From assembly GCA_020634755.1 (NCBI GenBank), contig JACKBC010000040.1:4005-68004 (forward strand): a stretch of DNA of 64,000 bases, in the 5' to 3' direction. The first letter of the stretch is position 1; every line of letters starts with the position of its first letter. Positions 33,336-42,443 of this stretch are shown here, one piece after another. A program made the translations under genes and the position numbers. The notes below the pieces were generated by a model that saw only the letters and a program-made list of their open reading frames with translations, was not told the DNA's origin and did no database searches. Origin of the DNA: Caldilineaceae bacterium. GTDB taxonomy: Bacteria; Chloroflexota; Anaerolineae; Caldilineales; Caldilineaceae.

Positions 33336-34280
33336 ATGAGCCAAGAAACATTATCACAGCCCGTAGTGTCGCTTTCGACGCGGCAGCCGCAGAAAAAAAG
33401 CTCGCTCTTTGCCGGCGATACCCGACTGGGTTGGTTGCTGGTTACACCGGCGCTCCTCGTCGTGTTGGGCATGGTTGGCTATCCCTTTCTAGAGGCGATC
33501 CGCATTAGTTTTACGGACCGCATGGTGGGTCGTGGGCCTGGTCAGTTCGTCGGTCTGGCCAATTACGAATACATTATCGGCTGGCCCGATTTTACAGAAA
33601 TGGTTGTGCGCACGGTGCTGATTACCATTGTGGCCGTGGGCTTGAAGACGGTAATCGGGCTGATTCTGGCCACGTCGCTTAACCAGGACTTTCGGGGACG
33701 CGATGTTCTGCGCGGCATCTTTATGCTGCCCTGGATCTTGCCCACATATATTATTGTGCTGGTCTGGCGCTGGATTTTTGACGGTCAAACGGGGCTGTTG
33801 AATCAGGTGCTGATGAGTTGGGGATTGATCGAAAACAACATTCCCTTCTTGGCCAAACCGGCCTCAGCCGTAGCCGCGCTCATCTTTGTCATGGTCTGGA
33901 AGGGCTATCCATTTTATGCATTGACCTTTTTGGCCGGCATGCAGACGATCTCGGCGGAGCTATATGATGCAGCCAAAGTGGATGGCGCCGGACGGCTGGC
34001 CCGCTTCCGCTTTATTACGCTGCCGGGTTTGCAGCAGATCATGGGCGTTGTCATCTTGCTCTCCACCATTTGGACCATGAACAGCCTGGAAATTCCCATG
34101 CTGCTTACCGGTGGTGGTCCCAGCAATGCCACAGAGGTCTTCCCGCTATTGACGTATCATCTGGCCATGCAGAACTTCCGGCTGGGTGAAGGCGCGGCGC
34201 TGCCCATTATGATGTTGCCCATTGTGGCGCTGCTCGTTTTGGGGGTAGCCAGCTATATGGATAAGGAGGCCACAGAGTGA
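33336..34280 (+). CDS. Sugar ABC transporter permease, MalF type (family 3)
   Basis: A 314-residue CUT1 permease. ATG at 33336 with AGGGAG 6 bases upstream; earlier in-frame starts fall in the low-complexity spacer. EAA loop ELYDAAKVDGAGRLARFRFITLPG. Six membrane segments after a polar N-terminal tail of 30 residues. Its last codons carry the AAGGAGG ribosome site of the next gene, which overlaps it by four bases. Confidence 0.92.
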   Translation: MSQETLSQPVVSLSTRQPQKKSSLFAGDTRLGWLLVTPALLVVLGMVGYPFLEAIRISFTDRMVGRGPGQFVGLANYEYIIGWPDFTEMVVRTVLITIVAVGLKTVIGLILATSLNQDFRGRDVLRGIFMLPWILPTYIIVLVWRWIFDGQTGLLNQVLMSWGLIENNIPFLAKPASAVAALIFVMVWKGYPFYALTFLAGMQTISAELYDAAKVDGAGRLARFRFITLPGLQQIMGVVILLSTIWTMNSLEIPMLLTGGGPSNATEVFPLLTYHLAMQNFRLGEGAALPIMMLPIVALLVLGVASYMDKEATE

Positions 34281-35122
34281 CAGCTGCTATTGATCGGATT
34301 CCCAATTCGGTTTTCCGCGTCATCTCTTTTGCGGTCATCACCATCTTATTTGTGATGGTCCTCTTCCCGCTCTACTTTATGGTAACGACTTCCTTTAAGT
34401 TTGAGTCGGAAATCTATTCGGAGCTGACCTGGATCCCGCGCGACCCCACACTCACTAACTACCGTGACGCTATTGTCAACTTTCACATTCCGCTCTACTT
34501 GCGCAACACGCTGACCGTGGCGCTGACCACCACGGTGATTGTGGTGCTGATCTCGGTGCTGGCGGCCTATTCGCTCACGCGTTTGCGCTTTCCGGGCCGA
34601 GCGGCCATGGCGCGCGGCGTCCTCTTTGTCTATCTGATTCCCGGTTCGCTCATGCTCATCCCCATGTACTTGATCATTGTCAAGATCGGGCTTAAAGACA
34701 GTTTCTCCGGTCTGGTAGTGGCCAATATGAGCTTTAGCGTTCCCTTCTGTACATGGCTCATGATGGGGTACTTACGCAGCATATCCACAGAAATCGAAGA
34801 GGCCTCCTTAATCGATGGGTGTACGCGCATGATGTCGTTGCGTTACATTGTGATTCCCCTATCGGTCCCCGCCATCATCACCGCCTCCATCTTCATTTTC
34901 AACAATGTGTGGAATGAATACATTTTTGCCCTTGTGCTGGCCCAGGATGATGCTCACAAAATGATATCTGTGGGCCTGGCCAACTTCTACCGCTCCGATT
35001 ACTATATGGTCGGCCCCATGATGGCCGGCTCGCTCATTGCCATGACGCCCGTCGTTATTCTTTATATTCTAGCGCAGCGTTATGTAGTGACAGGTTTGGC
35101 CGCAGGCGCCGTTAAGGGGTAA
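34277..35122 (+). CDS. Sugar ABC transporter permease, MalG type (family 3)
   Basis: A 281-residue CUT1 permease with EAA loop EIEEASLIDGCTRMMSLRYIVIP and the C-terminal TGLAAGAVKG. GTG start overlapping the previous stop (GTGA), with AAGGAGG 7 bases upstream. Last gene of the unit; an intrinsic terminator follows at 35143. No ATPase subunit is encoded nearby. Confidence 0.92.
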   Translation: MTAAIDRIPNSVFRVISFAVITILFVMVLFPLYFMVTTSFKFESEIYSELTWIPRDPTLTNYRDAIVNFHIPLYLRNTLTVALTTTVIVVLISVLAAYSLTRLRFPGRAAMARGVLFVYLIPGSLMLIPMYLIIVKIGLKDSFSGLVVANMSFSVPFCTWLMMGYLRSISTEIEEASLIDGCTRMMSLRYIVIPLSVPAIITASIFIFNNVWNEYIFALVLAQDDAHKMISVGLANFYRSDYYMVGPMMAGSLIAMTPVVILYILAQRYVVTGLAAGAVKG

Positions 35123-35142
35123 TATATACCCTCGCATTCAAT

Positions 35143-35197
35143 AAAGACCGGAGTTTTCTGCCTGCTTGTTGAAGCGGCTAAAACTCCGGTCTTTTTT
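35143..35197 (+). terminator. Intrinsic terminator of the third sugar transporter
   Basis: A 15-bp perfect stem (35143-35157 with 35180-35194), a 22-base loop and a run of Ts to 35197. The stem core ACCGGAGTTTT resembles that of the family C element, but the element's ends are absent. Confidence 0.85.
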
Positions 35198-35316
35198 CAA
35201 CCTCCGGGTAAACTACTCAGCCCTTCGGGGCCTGAGCCTGTCGAGGGCCGCCATTCCCTTTAACTGGCTTAGGCAACAGCTGAGTCGTTACGCTTCCGGA
35301 TAGATTGAAGGACTCT

Positions 35317-36873
35317 ATGACGACCCCTAGGTTACCTGATTCTTTTCCTGAACAATACCGAAAATCACGTCCAACAACGCACCGTGAAACTCCTCTTCCC
35401 TCCTCTGCCAATGGCGCCGCTTCGCATCCAGACCCAACCCCACAATCCGCAACAGTTGAAGATGCCTCTGAAAGCGGCGATGTAGCGCTGGCGCATCAGC
35501 TATCGCCGGCGGCGGCCCAACGCATGCTCTACAGCCTCATGTTTCCCTCCATGCTCATGCCGCTGATCTCGTCGATGACGCGCGTGGCGTTGCCCATGAT
35601 CCGCGACGCCTTTGGCATCTCGGCCGATATGACGGCGTGGGTGGCCACCGCATTTACGCTGCCTTTTATGATGCTCATGCCGGTTATCGGGCGCCTCAGC
35701 GACAGCGTGGGCAAACGCCGCTTGCTGCTGGCGGGGATCGCCACTTTTTGGCTGGGCAGCATTATTACGGTCATTGCATCCGGGCTAACCTGGATTATGA
35801 TCGGGCGTGTGATTCAGGGCATGGGCATATCGGGCATGATGCCGCTGGGCATGGCGTTTATCTCGACTATTTTCCGCCCAGAGGAGCGCGGCCGCGCCTT
35901 AGGGACGTGGAGTTCCGTGGGGCCGCTAACGGGCTTTGTTTCGCCGCTATTGGCCGGCTTTCTGGTGGAACAATGGGGGTGGCGTTCGGCGTTTGTGCCG
36001 GCCGTGTTGGTGGCGGTCGTCACTTTTGTGGTGGTCTACAAAAGCATTCCATCCGGCCTGAGCACCATTCGCCCCAATTTTTGGCGCCAGTTTGACTGGA
36101 TCGGCGCTCTGTTGCTGAGTCTATCCACTACCTTTCTGCTCTTCTATCTGTCCAGCCGCCCCATTACGGGGGTGGCGCCGCTGCACGACTGGCGGTTGGG
36201 GCTGGCCATGCTAACTGCGCTGGTCTCCTTTATTATTTGGGAGCAGCGCTGTGCCGATCCATTCATCCGGCTTTCAATTTTCCAAAACGGCATTTTCAGC
36301 CTGAGTTCCTTTTGCGGCGCCATGCGCATGTTTACTATGGCCGGTTCCGGTTTTTTACTGCCGCTCTATCTGGTCGACGTCCACGGCATTCCCGCTACGG
36401 CGCTGGGCGTCATGCTCATGCTCAATCCGGGCGCCATGGCGCTGATGGTGCGTTTTGGCGGTTGGGCCGGCGATCGCTGGGGCAGCCGCTGGCCCGTGAT
36501 GATCGGTTTTGCCGCCCAGGCCGGCGTTATGTTTGGCTATTGGCTGCTGCCGGCCGATGCTTCTTTGTGGGCCATTGGGGCATTACAAGTGGCCTATGGA
36601 TTGGGCGTGGGGCTCATGTTGGCGGCGCTGCACCGTTCCGCCATGGGCACAATTGCCGATGAGCAGATGGGCGCCGCCGCCGGGCTTTATAGCATGATTC
36701 GCTTTTTGGGCATGGCCATTGGCACGGCCCTGGCCGGTGTGTTGCTGCAAAATTATTTGGATACAAATATTATGCACGTCGAGGCGTATCAGTGGGTCTA
36801 TTTTTACTTTGGTGTGGGCTCCAGCCTGGGCATACTATTTACATTCTTTCTGCGCGAACCGGAGCAGGTTTGA
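35317..36873 (+). CDS. MFS transporter, DHA2 (EmrB/QacA)-like drug or metabolite exporter
   Basis: A 518-residue major facilitator with a polar, Pro/Ser/Thr-rich N-terminal tail of about 70 residues, then 12 to 14 membrane segments. The loop motif GRLSDSVGKRRLLLAG is the MFS motif A, and GRVIQGMGISGMMPLGMAFI matches the DHA2-specific motif C/B region. ATG at 35317 with GAAGGA 4 bases upstream. Single gene between a terminator and a bidirectional terminator. Probably proton-driven efflux; the substrate is unknown. Confidence 0.88.
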   Translation: MTTPRLPDSFPEQYRKSRPTTHRETPLPSSANGAASHPDPTPQSATVEDASESGDVALAHQLSPAAAQRMLYSLMFPSMLMPLISSMTRVALPMIRDAFGISADMTAWVATAFTLPFMMLMPVIGRLSDSVGKRRLLLAGIATFWLGSIITVIASGLTWIMIGRVIQGMGISGMMPLGMAFISTIFRPEERGRALGTWSSVGPLTGFVSPLLAGFLVEQWGWRSAFVPAVLVAVVTFVVVYKSIPSGLSTIRPNFWRQFDWIGALLLSLSTTFLLFYLSSRPITGVAPLHDWRLGLAMLTALVSFIIWEQRCADPFIRLSIFQNGIFSLSSFCGAMRMFTMAGSGFLLPLYLVDVHGIPATALGVMLMLNPGAMALMVRFGGWAGDRWGSRWPVMIGFAAQAGVMFGYWLLPADASLWAIGALQVAYGLGVGLMLAALHRSAMGTIADEQMGAAAGLYSMIRFLGMAIGTALAGVLLQNYLDTNIMHVEAYQWVYFYFGVGSSLGILFTFFLREPEQV

Positions 36874-36907
36874 CGCGGTCCATGTAAAAGGGTTTGTAGA
36901 TGGCAGC

Positions 36908-36953
36908 GCATAAAAAGCGCCGAGTTCGCGCGCGAACTCGGCGCTTTTTATGC
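36908..36953. terminator. Bidirectional terminator, 46-bp perfect palindrome
   Basis: A 23-bp arm (36908-36930) is followed immediately by its exact complement. The GC-rich centre with A-run and T-run at the ends can terminate both the MFS gene and the convergent hydrolase gene. Confidence 0.88.
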
Positions 36954-36984
36954 ATCATTGATATTTCCCTACACCTATATTTTC

Positions 36985-37956
36985 CTACACGTACTCGGCA
37001 AACCAGGCCAGCGCATCCGTCCAGGCTTGCGTGGCTTGTTCTTCCACATAGCGTTCGCCGGTGTCGTTGTGGAAGGCATGGTTGACGCCTGGATAAATGT
37101 TGATCTGATAATTGGCGCCGGCCGCATCCAGCGCCGCTTCCAGGTCGGGTATGCCGGCGCCGATGCGTTCATCCAGTTCAGCATAGACGCCCAGCACGGC
37201 GGCCTTGATATTGGGTACCTGGCTCAAATCCGGCGCCGGGCCGTAGAAGGGCACGGCCGCTTTGAGCGTAGGCAGCGCCGTGGCCACGCGCCAGGTAATG
37301 CCGCCGCCAAAGCAGAAGCCAATCATGCCCAGCCGCTCACCATCTACAAAGTCAAGCGTTTGCAGATAATCTGCCGCCGCCAGGAAATCGCTGACGTGGC
37401 GATCGGCGCCCGCATCGGTCAGCAGCGCCGGCACCTCGTCGCGATCGTGGGTCGATGTGCCGCCCTCGCGCGAGAGCAAATCTAGCGCCAGCGCCACGTA
37501 GCCATTCTTGGCAAAGCGCCGCGCCACATCGGCAATGTGCGGATTGAGACCGCGATTTTCATGGCAAACCATAATGGCCGGATAGATCCCATCCGCCGCC
37601 GGTCGCGCTTGATAGGCCATGATTTCGTCGCTGCCGTTCATAAAGGTGACCATGCCTGAGATCACATCTGGATCACCCTCGGGCACGCTCAGCGGGCTTT
37701 GGGCGCCCTCCACGGGCATGAGGCCATTGGCGGCTTCTTCTTCAGCCGGTGGCGTAGGTGTGGGCATGGCTTCGGTGGCGGCAGGAACTTCGAGCGGAGC
37801 GCAGCCCACCGCCGTCATGGCCGTGGCCGCTGCCGCCATGCTGCCGGTCAAAAATGCCACCCGGCGAATAAAGGTACGGCGGCTGATCTCGCCTCCACGA
37901 TAATCATCATAGAACTCTTCGATCAAATACTTGCGGAAGGTTTGAATTTCTTTCAT
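36985..37956 (-). CDS. Dienelactone hydrolase family protein, Tat-exported lipoprotein-like
   Basis: A 323-residue alpha/beta hydrolase. The dienelactone-hydrolase triad is visible: nucleophile Cys in IGFCFGGG, an acidic residue in the ELDERIGAG loop, and His in VNHAFHND. CHENRGLNPHI is also family-typical. An N-terminal extension of about 25 residues precedes a twin-arginine motif (SRRTFIRR), a hydrophobic stretch and VGCAP, so export and lipid anchoring are likely. ATG with AAGGAG 6 bases upstream. Substrate unknown. Confidence 0.9.
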   Translation of the reverse strand: MKEIQTFRKYLIEEFYDDYRGGEISRRTFIRRVAFLTGSMAAAATAMTAVGCAPLEVPAATEAMPTPTPPAEEEAANGLMPVEGAQSPLSVPEGDPDVISGMVTFMNGSDEIMAYQARPAADGIYPAIMVCHENRGLNPHIADVARRFAKNGYVALALDLLSREGGTSTHDRDEVPALLTDAGADRHVSDFLAAADYLQTLDFVDGERLGMIGFCFGGGITWRVATALPTLKAAVPFYGPAPDLSQVPNIKAAVLGVYAELDERIGAGIPDLEAALDAAGANYQINIYPGVNHAFHNDTGERYVEEQATQAWTDALAWFAEYV

Positions 37957-38004
37957 GATGGTCTCCTTTTGCGCGCAGATCGTTGATATTGTCGATGGGA
38001 GCAG

Positions 38005-38160
38005 GGATTAAGGAGACGGGGGATTAGAGAGACGTGGACTCGCCCACCCCTGCTTACTCCTTACTCCCTACTCCCTACTCCTTACTCCCTACTCCTTACT
38101 CCCTACTCCCTACTCCTTACTCCCTACCTCTTACTCCCTACCTCTTACTCCCTACTCCCC
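38005..38160. repeat. Low-complexity tandem repeat, TACTCCCTACTCC-type
   Basis: A short purine-rich start (about 38005-38030) is followed by more than 100 bases of iterated TACTCC(C/T)TACTCC. Read on the minus strand, the array supplies the last codons (Lys-Gly-Glu) and the stop of the LysM hydrolase. Likely prone to length variation. Confidence 0.8.
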
Positions 38161-39546
38161 CTTCACATACCGGTCAAAAAACGCCACCGAGCGAGCAGCC
38201 GCCGTATTAAAGTTGGCGGAGATGTTGTGATTGTCGCCGGGATACTCGTAATATTCGACCACACCGCCCACGGCCTGGATTTCATCGCGCAGAAACTGCG
38301 AAAGCTCCAGGGGAACGCTCTCATCCTGCGTGCCGTGATGGAGCTGAATCGGGCCAGAGAGATCGGCCACGTAAGTATTGGGCGAGATGGATGCCCAAAA
38401 CTGTGGATTTTCTTCTGGCGCGCCAAATTGCTCGGTCAGCTCCTCGCGCCAACGCCGCGCGCGATTTGTTGTTGTTGTGTCTGGCGGCGTGCTGTTGTTG
38501 CGGCGGCGCCAGTGTGCCAACAGGTCCGGGTATGACGCCACCACACCCGCCCAAATGACGCCCGCCTTGATATCTTGGGTCACCACCATGGCGCGCAGCG
38601 TCACCTGGCCGCCCATGGAATGCCCCCACATGCCAATGCGATTGGGGTCGGCGGCGGCATAGCGCTTGATCGAAGAGACGGCGTTGAGCACGTCCACTGT
38701 ATAAGCGGGCGTGCCGTAACCGCCGCTGGCGTCACCTTCGGAAAAGCCGTGGCCGCGATAATCCGAGCGGAAGACAATGTAGCCGTTGCGGGCAAAGGCA
38801 TCCACATAAGCTACATAGCGCTCCGTGGTGCGATAAACTTCGGGGGGAATATAGCCGTGGTTGAAGACTACGACCGGCCAGCCGGTGGCCGGTCTTTCGC
38901 CATTGGGCACGGTTAGCATGGCGTAGATCTTATTGCCTTCCGAAAGGTACGAGGCAATGTAGCGTTCATAGTTGACGCCGGGTTCCAACACCTGCTCGAT
39001 CACAATATCGCTGCCCGGATAGCTTTCTTGGCGCATGCGCGCAATGGTCAGCGGATGCAGTTCGCCAGGGGCAAGCTGAACCAACGGTTCAGGTGTGGCT
39101 GTTGGCGTAAAAGACGCAGTCGTCGTGATCGCAGCGGCGGCTGCCGCAATGGAAGACGTCGCTGCACTCGTGGCGGCTGCACTATTAGATGACAAGGCAG
39201 AGGCTGATGTGGCAGAAGATGATGTGGCAGAGGATGATGTGGCCACAGTTTCATTTGCGGCGGGAATGCACAGCCGCCAGCCCACTTCCAGCACATTGGG
39301 ATTGTCAATGCTGGCGTAGGTGGCATCTGTACCGGCCTTGGCATTGGTGGCCGCCACAATGCGCGCATAGGCAATTTGGTTGTCCAGATATTCGCCCGCA
39401 ATGGTGGAAAGCGTATCGCCCGGCTGCACAATCACGCTGTTGGCGCATTCCTGCACGGCCGTCTGCGCCTGCACCAAATTTACCGGCAGCAGCGTCAACA
39501 GCAAGCTGCACAGGCAGAGAAAAGAAATGCGTTGTGTCTGTTTCAT
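38152..39546 (-). CDS. Secreted LysM-domain alpha/beta hydrolase (S9-like esterase/peptidase)
   Basis: A 464-residue protein. Signal peptide (about residues 1-28), one LysM peptidoglycan- or chitin-binding domain (VIVQPGDTLSTIAGEYL to GWRLCIP, about 37-93), a Ser/Ala/Thr-rich linker (about 97-155), and a prolyl-oligopeptidase/dienelactone-type hydrolase domain with the nucleophile in GMWGHSMGGQ, DESVP and the histidine in GDNHN. ATG with GGAAAAAG upstream. It is probably a cell-wall-associated hydrolase. The stop codon lies in the tandem repeat. Confidence 0.88.
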   Translation of the reverse strand: MKQTQRISFLCLCSLLLTLLPVNLVQAQTAVQECANSVIVQPGDTLSTIAGEYLDNQIAYARIVAATNAKAGTDATYASIDNPNVLEVGWRLCIPAANETVATSSSATSSSATSASALSSNSAAATSAATSSIAAAAAAITTTASFTPTATPEPLVQLAPGELHPLTIARMRQESYPGSDIVIEQVLEPGVNYERYIASYLSEGNKIYAMLTVPNGERPATGWPVVVFNHGYIPPEVYRTTERYVAYVDAFARNGYIVFRSDYRGHGFSEGDASGGYGTPAYTVDVLNAVSSIKRYAAADPNRIGMWGHSMGGQVTLRAMVVTQDIKAGVIWAGVVASYPDLLAHWRRRNNSTPPDTTTTNRARRWREELTEQFGAPEENPQFWASISPNTYVADLSGPIQLHHGTQDESVPLELSQFLRDEIQAVGGVVEYYEYPGDNHNISANFNTAAARSVAFFDRYVKGE

Positions 39547-40276
39547 ATTACTTTTTCCAGGAAAGGAAATAGAGAAATAAAGAATAGAGTTGGAGTTGGA
39601 TCGCCTCTATCGCTTTACGCTCTATTGCTTACTCCACGACTATTTTGCTCGAGCCGTAAACTCAAGATTCAGCGGCGCTGTTTCGGTGTTCTATATCTCA
39701 AAACGATTGTGAATATGGGTGTGGGGTGAGAGGAAGATTAACTACAGATGAATGTGCAGCTGTACAGTGGGGACCACAGGTGGAGAGGCGCTGTGATGGT
39801 ATTGCCTATTGCCAGGTTCAGATGACCTTCCGTGCACTAGCGTTGATGAACATTTATAAATTGGTTCGGTAATTAATGCCACAGCCACATTCTGAAGCCT
39901 GCGTCTGCTAGCGGAAGCCCGCTCAAGCAGGCTGTAAAGAGAGTGCGCTTTAGCGTACTTTGGCTGCCAGGCGCTGGTTTATGGATATTAACGAAATAAT
40001 CCGGTAAACGCCTGTGGCTAAAGCGCCCAGGCTGATAGAGGAAGCTGCGCTAAAGCGCACTCTGGTTTAGCCCGCTTTAGCGGGGCTTCTCTTATCAGCC
40101 CCAGGGCTTCAGGCTTCAGCCTGGGGGCGTGGTTTACCGAATTTAATTAGTAACCTTCATCAACCAGGGCTGTCGTTTACCTTAGACCGGTTTCAAGAGC
40201 TGAATATGCAAATGTCACCTAACCAGAAAGCAATAAGCAATACCCGAGAGGATTAGCTGATTGTTCCCGAAAATGT
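39547..40276. repeat. 730-bp intergenic region with composite repeat family B
   Basis: No gene is supported. From about 39846 to 40170 it holds a long form of the repeat seen at 11851-12035, in inverted order. It has GCTAAAGCGC and GCGCTTTAGC palindromic blocks, a GGCTTCAGCCTGGGGGC block and end sequences AAATTGGTTCGGTAA and TTTACCGAATTTAATTAG that are near-inverted copies, suggesting element borders. Confidence 0.65.
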
Positions 40277-40642
40277 CTATGATTTTTGGAGTGTGGAAGA
40301 GCGGCGCTTAAAACTTGCTGAGACGAGCGTGACAATACCAATTACCAACGCCATGGGAATAAGGGTTTGGCCAAAGGCAAACAAGCTGCGCTCGCTCAAT
40401 GGTTGCGCGCCGCGCCCGTGCTCACCGCGTTCTCGGCCGCCTTCTGGGCGGCCAACGGTTTCGCCTTCTTGCGCAGGCAAATTCGCCGCGCCATTGTTTG
40501 TTGAATTTTGTGTGCGAAATTCAGGTGGGCGTCGGCCATCAAAGCCGGTGAAGCTGGGGGAAGATTGCCCAAAGCTATATGCAACGGCAACCACCCCAAG
40601 CGAGACAAGACAAATAATTACGATTTGCATTACGGTTTTCAT
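40277..40642 (-). CDS. Small two-segment membrane protein, function unknown
   Basis: A 121-residue protein with an N-terminal hydrophobic segment (residues 5-25), a Gly/Arg/Glu-rich polar middle (about 30-85) and a second hydrophobic segment (about 90-110). The ATG overlaps the stop of the upstream DUF4405 gene by four bases (ATGA), so the two proteins are probably made together and may interact. No family was recognised. Confidence 0.7.
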   Translation of the reverse strand: MKTVMQIVIICLVSLGVVAVAYSFGQSSPSFTGFDGRRPPEFRTQNSTNNGAANLPAQEGETVGRPEGGRERGEHGRGAQPLSERSLFAFGQTLIPMALVIGIVTLVSASFKRRSSTLQKS

Positions 40643-41169
40643 GCTGATTTCTCCGTCAGCGGTTGTTTGCGCCCCAGGATGGGCTGTACCATATAGCGCT
40701 TAACGCTATTGGCGATCCATTTCCAGTTGAGCGCCAAATGCAAGGCCGATAGCCAGATTGCCCAATCGGCCGTCATGTGGTGCAACCCGCGCCAAAAGGG
40801 CGCCCGCCCCATGCTGAGCCCCAACTGCGGCAACGCTGCTTCTGAAATCCAAATGCCGCTGGCAATGAGCAACACAATATCCACATAAAGCAGCAGATCG
40901 ACGGCGTATTTGAGCCGGTTGTTGGCCGGCAACTTTTTGAAGAAGCGCTGCGTAATCGCGCTGATCCAATCCCAGTGCAGAATCAGATGATAAACAAACA
41001 CGATAATCAGGCCGATGCCCAGCCACTCGTGGATGGGAATACCCGTAAAGGGAACGTTCATATCCACCACAAAGGCCATAAACAGAAGAATGTCGATCCA
41101 AAAATTCTTCAAAGTTGCGCTCAGCCGGAATGACGGCCGCTGTGGCGCGCTCACAACTGCACTGCTCAT
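40639..41169 (-). CDS. DUF4405 / cytochrome b561-like membrane protein
   Basis: A 176-residue protein with four membrane segments. Histidines in IPIHEWLG, VYHLILHWDW, LHHMTADW and LHLALNWKW are placed as in DUF4405 proteins and could bind haem b, so an electron-transfer role is plausible but not shown. ATG at 41169 with GAGGAG about 8 bases upstream. Overlaps the following small membrane protein gene by four bases. Confidence 0.8.
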   Translation of the reverse strand: MSSAVVSAPQRPSFRLSATLKNFWIDILLFMAFVVDMNVPFTGIPIHEWLGIGLIIVFVYHLILHWDWISAITQRFFKKLPANNRLKYAVDLLLYVDIVLLIASGIWISEAALPQLGLSMGRAPFWRGLHHMTADWAIWLSALHLALNWKWIANSVKRYMVQPILGRKQPLTEKSA

Positions 41170-41312
41170 GTACGAACTCCTCAATTATTTTGTGCCTGCA
41201 CGATTGATGTTCGGTCCAGAGGAAACAATGTTCAGGAAACAATGGCTGGAAAATATAACCAGCACATTGTGACACAGAATTGTTTAGAAAATGTGAAGAT
41301 ATTGTGGCTATT

Positions 41313-42236
41313 TTAACGCGCAAAGGCGCGCCAGGGGTTGGTTTGGGTGAGCTGGTGGATGATCGCTTGGTCCACGCCGCTGGTCGCCAGCTTTGGCAGG
41401 AAGTGCTCTACCAAATAGGTGTAGGGTTTGGGGATGCCGCCGCCCGGTTGGGAGGGGTCGAACCAGCCGCGGTCGTGGCTCAACAGCAGTTGCGCGCCAA
41501 AACCGGCATCCAGCAGCCGGTGGATGCGTTCGATGAAAAAGTCATCGTTGTAAGCGTCCTGGTTGCCAATAAAGTCATACTCAATCCAGGCGCCGCGGCG
41601 CGCGGCCGCCAAATGCAGCGCAAAATCGGGCTCAACTTGGGTATGAATCCAGATAAAGCGACTGGCGCTGTAGCCCGCGGCCTCCAGCACCTCCAGCTGG
41701 TGCAGCGCCACTTTGCCGCGAATGGTGTGGCTGCCGATGACGGCGCCGGTGGCGCGGCCCGCTTGTGCCGCGGCCCGCAATATCTTCTCTTCCGTTGGCG
41801 TCATGCCATCATCGCTGGCGCTCAGCTTGATCCAGGCTGCTTGTACGCCGCTCTCTTCAATTTCGCCGGTCAACTCGCCGAGCATCCAATCGCGGATTTC
41901 GTCTTCATCCGCCGCGTGCGCCCATTGCGGCACCCACGGTTCATGATAGATGCCGGTGGGCACAACTACCGGCAAATTGGTGGCTTCCGAAACGGCGCGG
42001 TCAATATCGGCCCGGCGACCCACCGAAGCGGGTGTACACTCCACCAACGCGGTAACGCCCTGCGCCTTGATCTTCTCGATCTCTGGCGCCATGAGGGCAA
42101 TCACATCATCGGCCTTGGCGCGCCGATAGCTCTCGGCCTCAATGGGGCCAAGGTCTACAAAAATATGCTCATGGGGCAGAATCAAGCCCAGCTGATCCTG
42201 CGTGCGTGGGCCAAGGGTAGTAATCAGCGTCGCCAT
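41313..42236 (-). CDS. Phosphotriesterase-family amidohydrolase (PTE-like, lactonase-type)
   Basis: A 307-residue amidohydrolase of the phosphotriesterase family. The binuclear metal site is visible: H22-x-H24 (LPHEHIF), carbamylatable K137 (AWIKLSA), H170 (IGSHT), H198 (WIHTQ) and D255 (LSHDRGW). Natural activities in the family include lactonase and esterase. ATG at 42236 without a strong ribosome site. Transcribed alone. No signal peptide. Confidence 0.9.
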   Translation of the reverse strand: MATLITTLGPRTQDQLGLILPHEHIFVDLGPIEAESYRRAKADDVIALMAPEIEKIKAQGVTALVECTPASVGRRADIDRAVSEATNLPVVVPTGIYHEPWVPQWAHAADEDEIRDWMLGELTGEIEESGVQAAWIKLSASDDGMTPTEEKILRAAAQAGRATGAVIGSHTIRGKVALHQLEVLEAAGYSASRFIWIHTQVEPDFALHLAAARRGAWIEYDFIGNQDAYNDDFFIERIHRLLDAGFGAQLLLSHDRGWFDPSQPGGGIPKPYTYLVEHFLPKLATSGVDQAIIHQLTQTNPWRAFAR

Positions 42237-42373
42237 AGCATAGATTGTAGCACAGGAGGAGAAACGCAGCTATTCTGTACCGGGCGTACTCGAGATTGCA
42301 TTGGTCACCGTATTATTGACTATTACCGAAACGGTGAAATATGAGGCAGCGCGTGTATGTGGCCTGTGGAATT

Positions 42374-42420
42374 TTGACAAGATTAGGCTGGCACACTAAG
42401 ATAGCCATATAAATGGCTAT
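42374..42420 (+). promoter_or_regulatory. Promoter and operator of the toxin-antitoxin pair
   Basis: TTGACA (42374-42379) and TAAGAT (42397-42402) are separated by 17 bases. An 8-bp perfect inverted repeat, ATAGCCAT-ATAA-ATGGCTAT (42401-42420), overlaps the -10 edge and start site, the usual place for an autoregulatory Phd-type operator. Confidence 0.7.
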
Positions 42421-42443
42421 ATGATATTATGGAGAAGCAAAGT

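Noticed and set aside
38049..38160. Possible CRISPR-like or origin-type iteron array
   Set aside because: The units are simple TACTCC sequence without spacers, and no replication gene is nearby.
40639..41169. Assignment of the four-helix protein as a true formate dehydrogenase or hydrogenase cytochrome b subunit
   Set aside because: No catalytic or iron-sulfur subunit gene is adjacent; kept as DUF4405/b561-like only.
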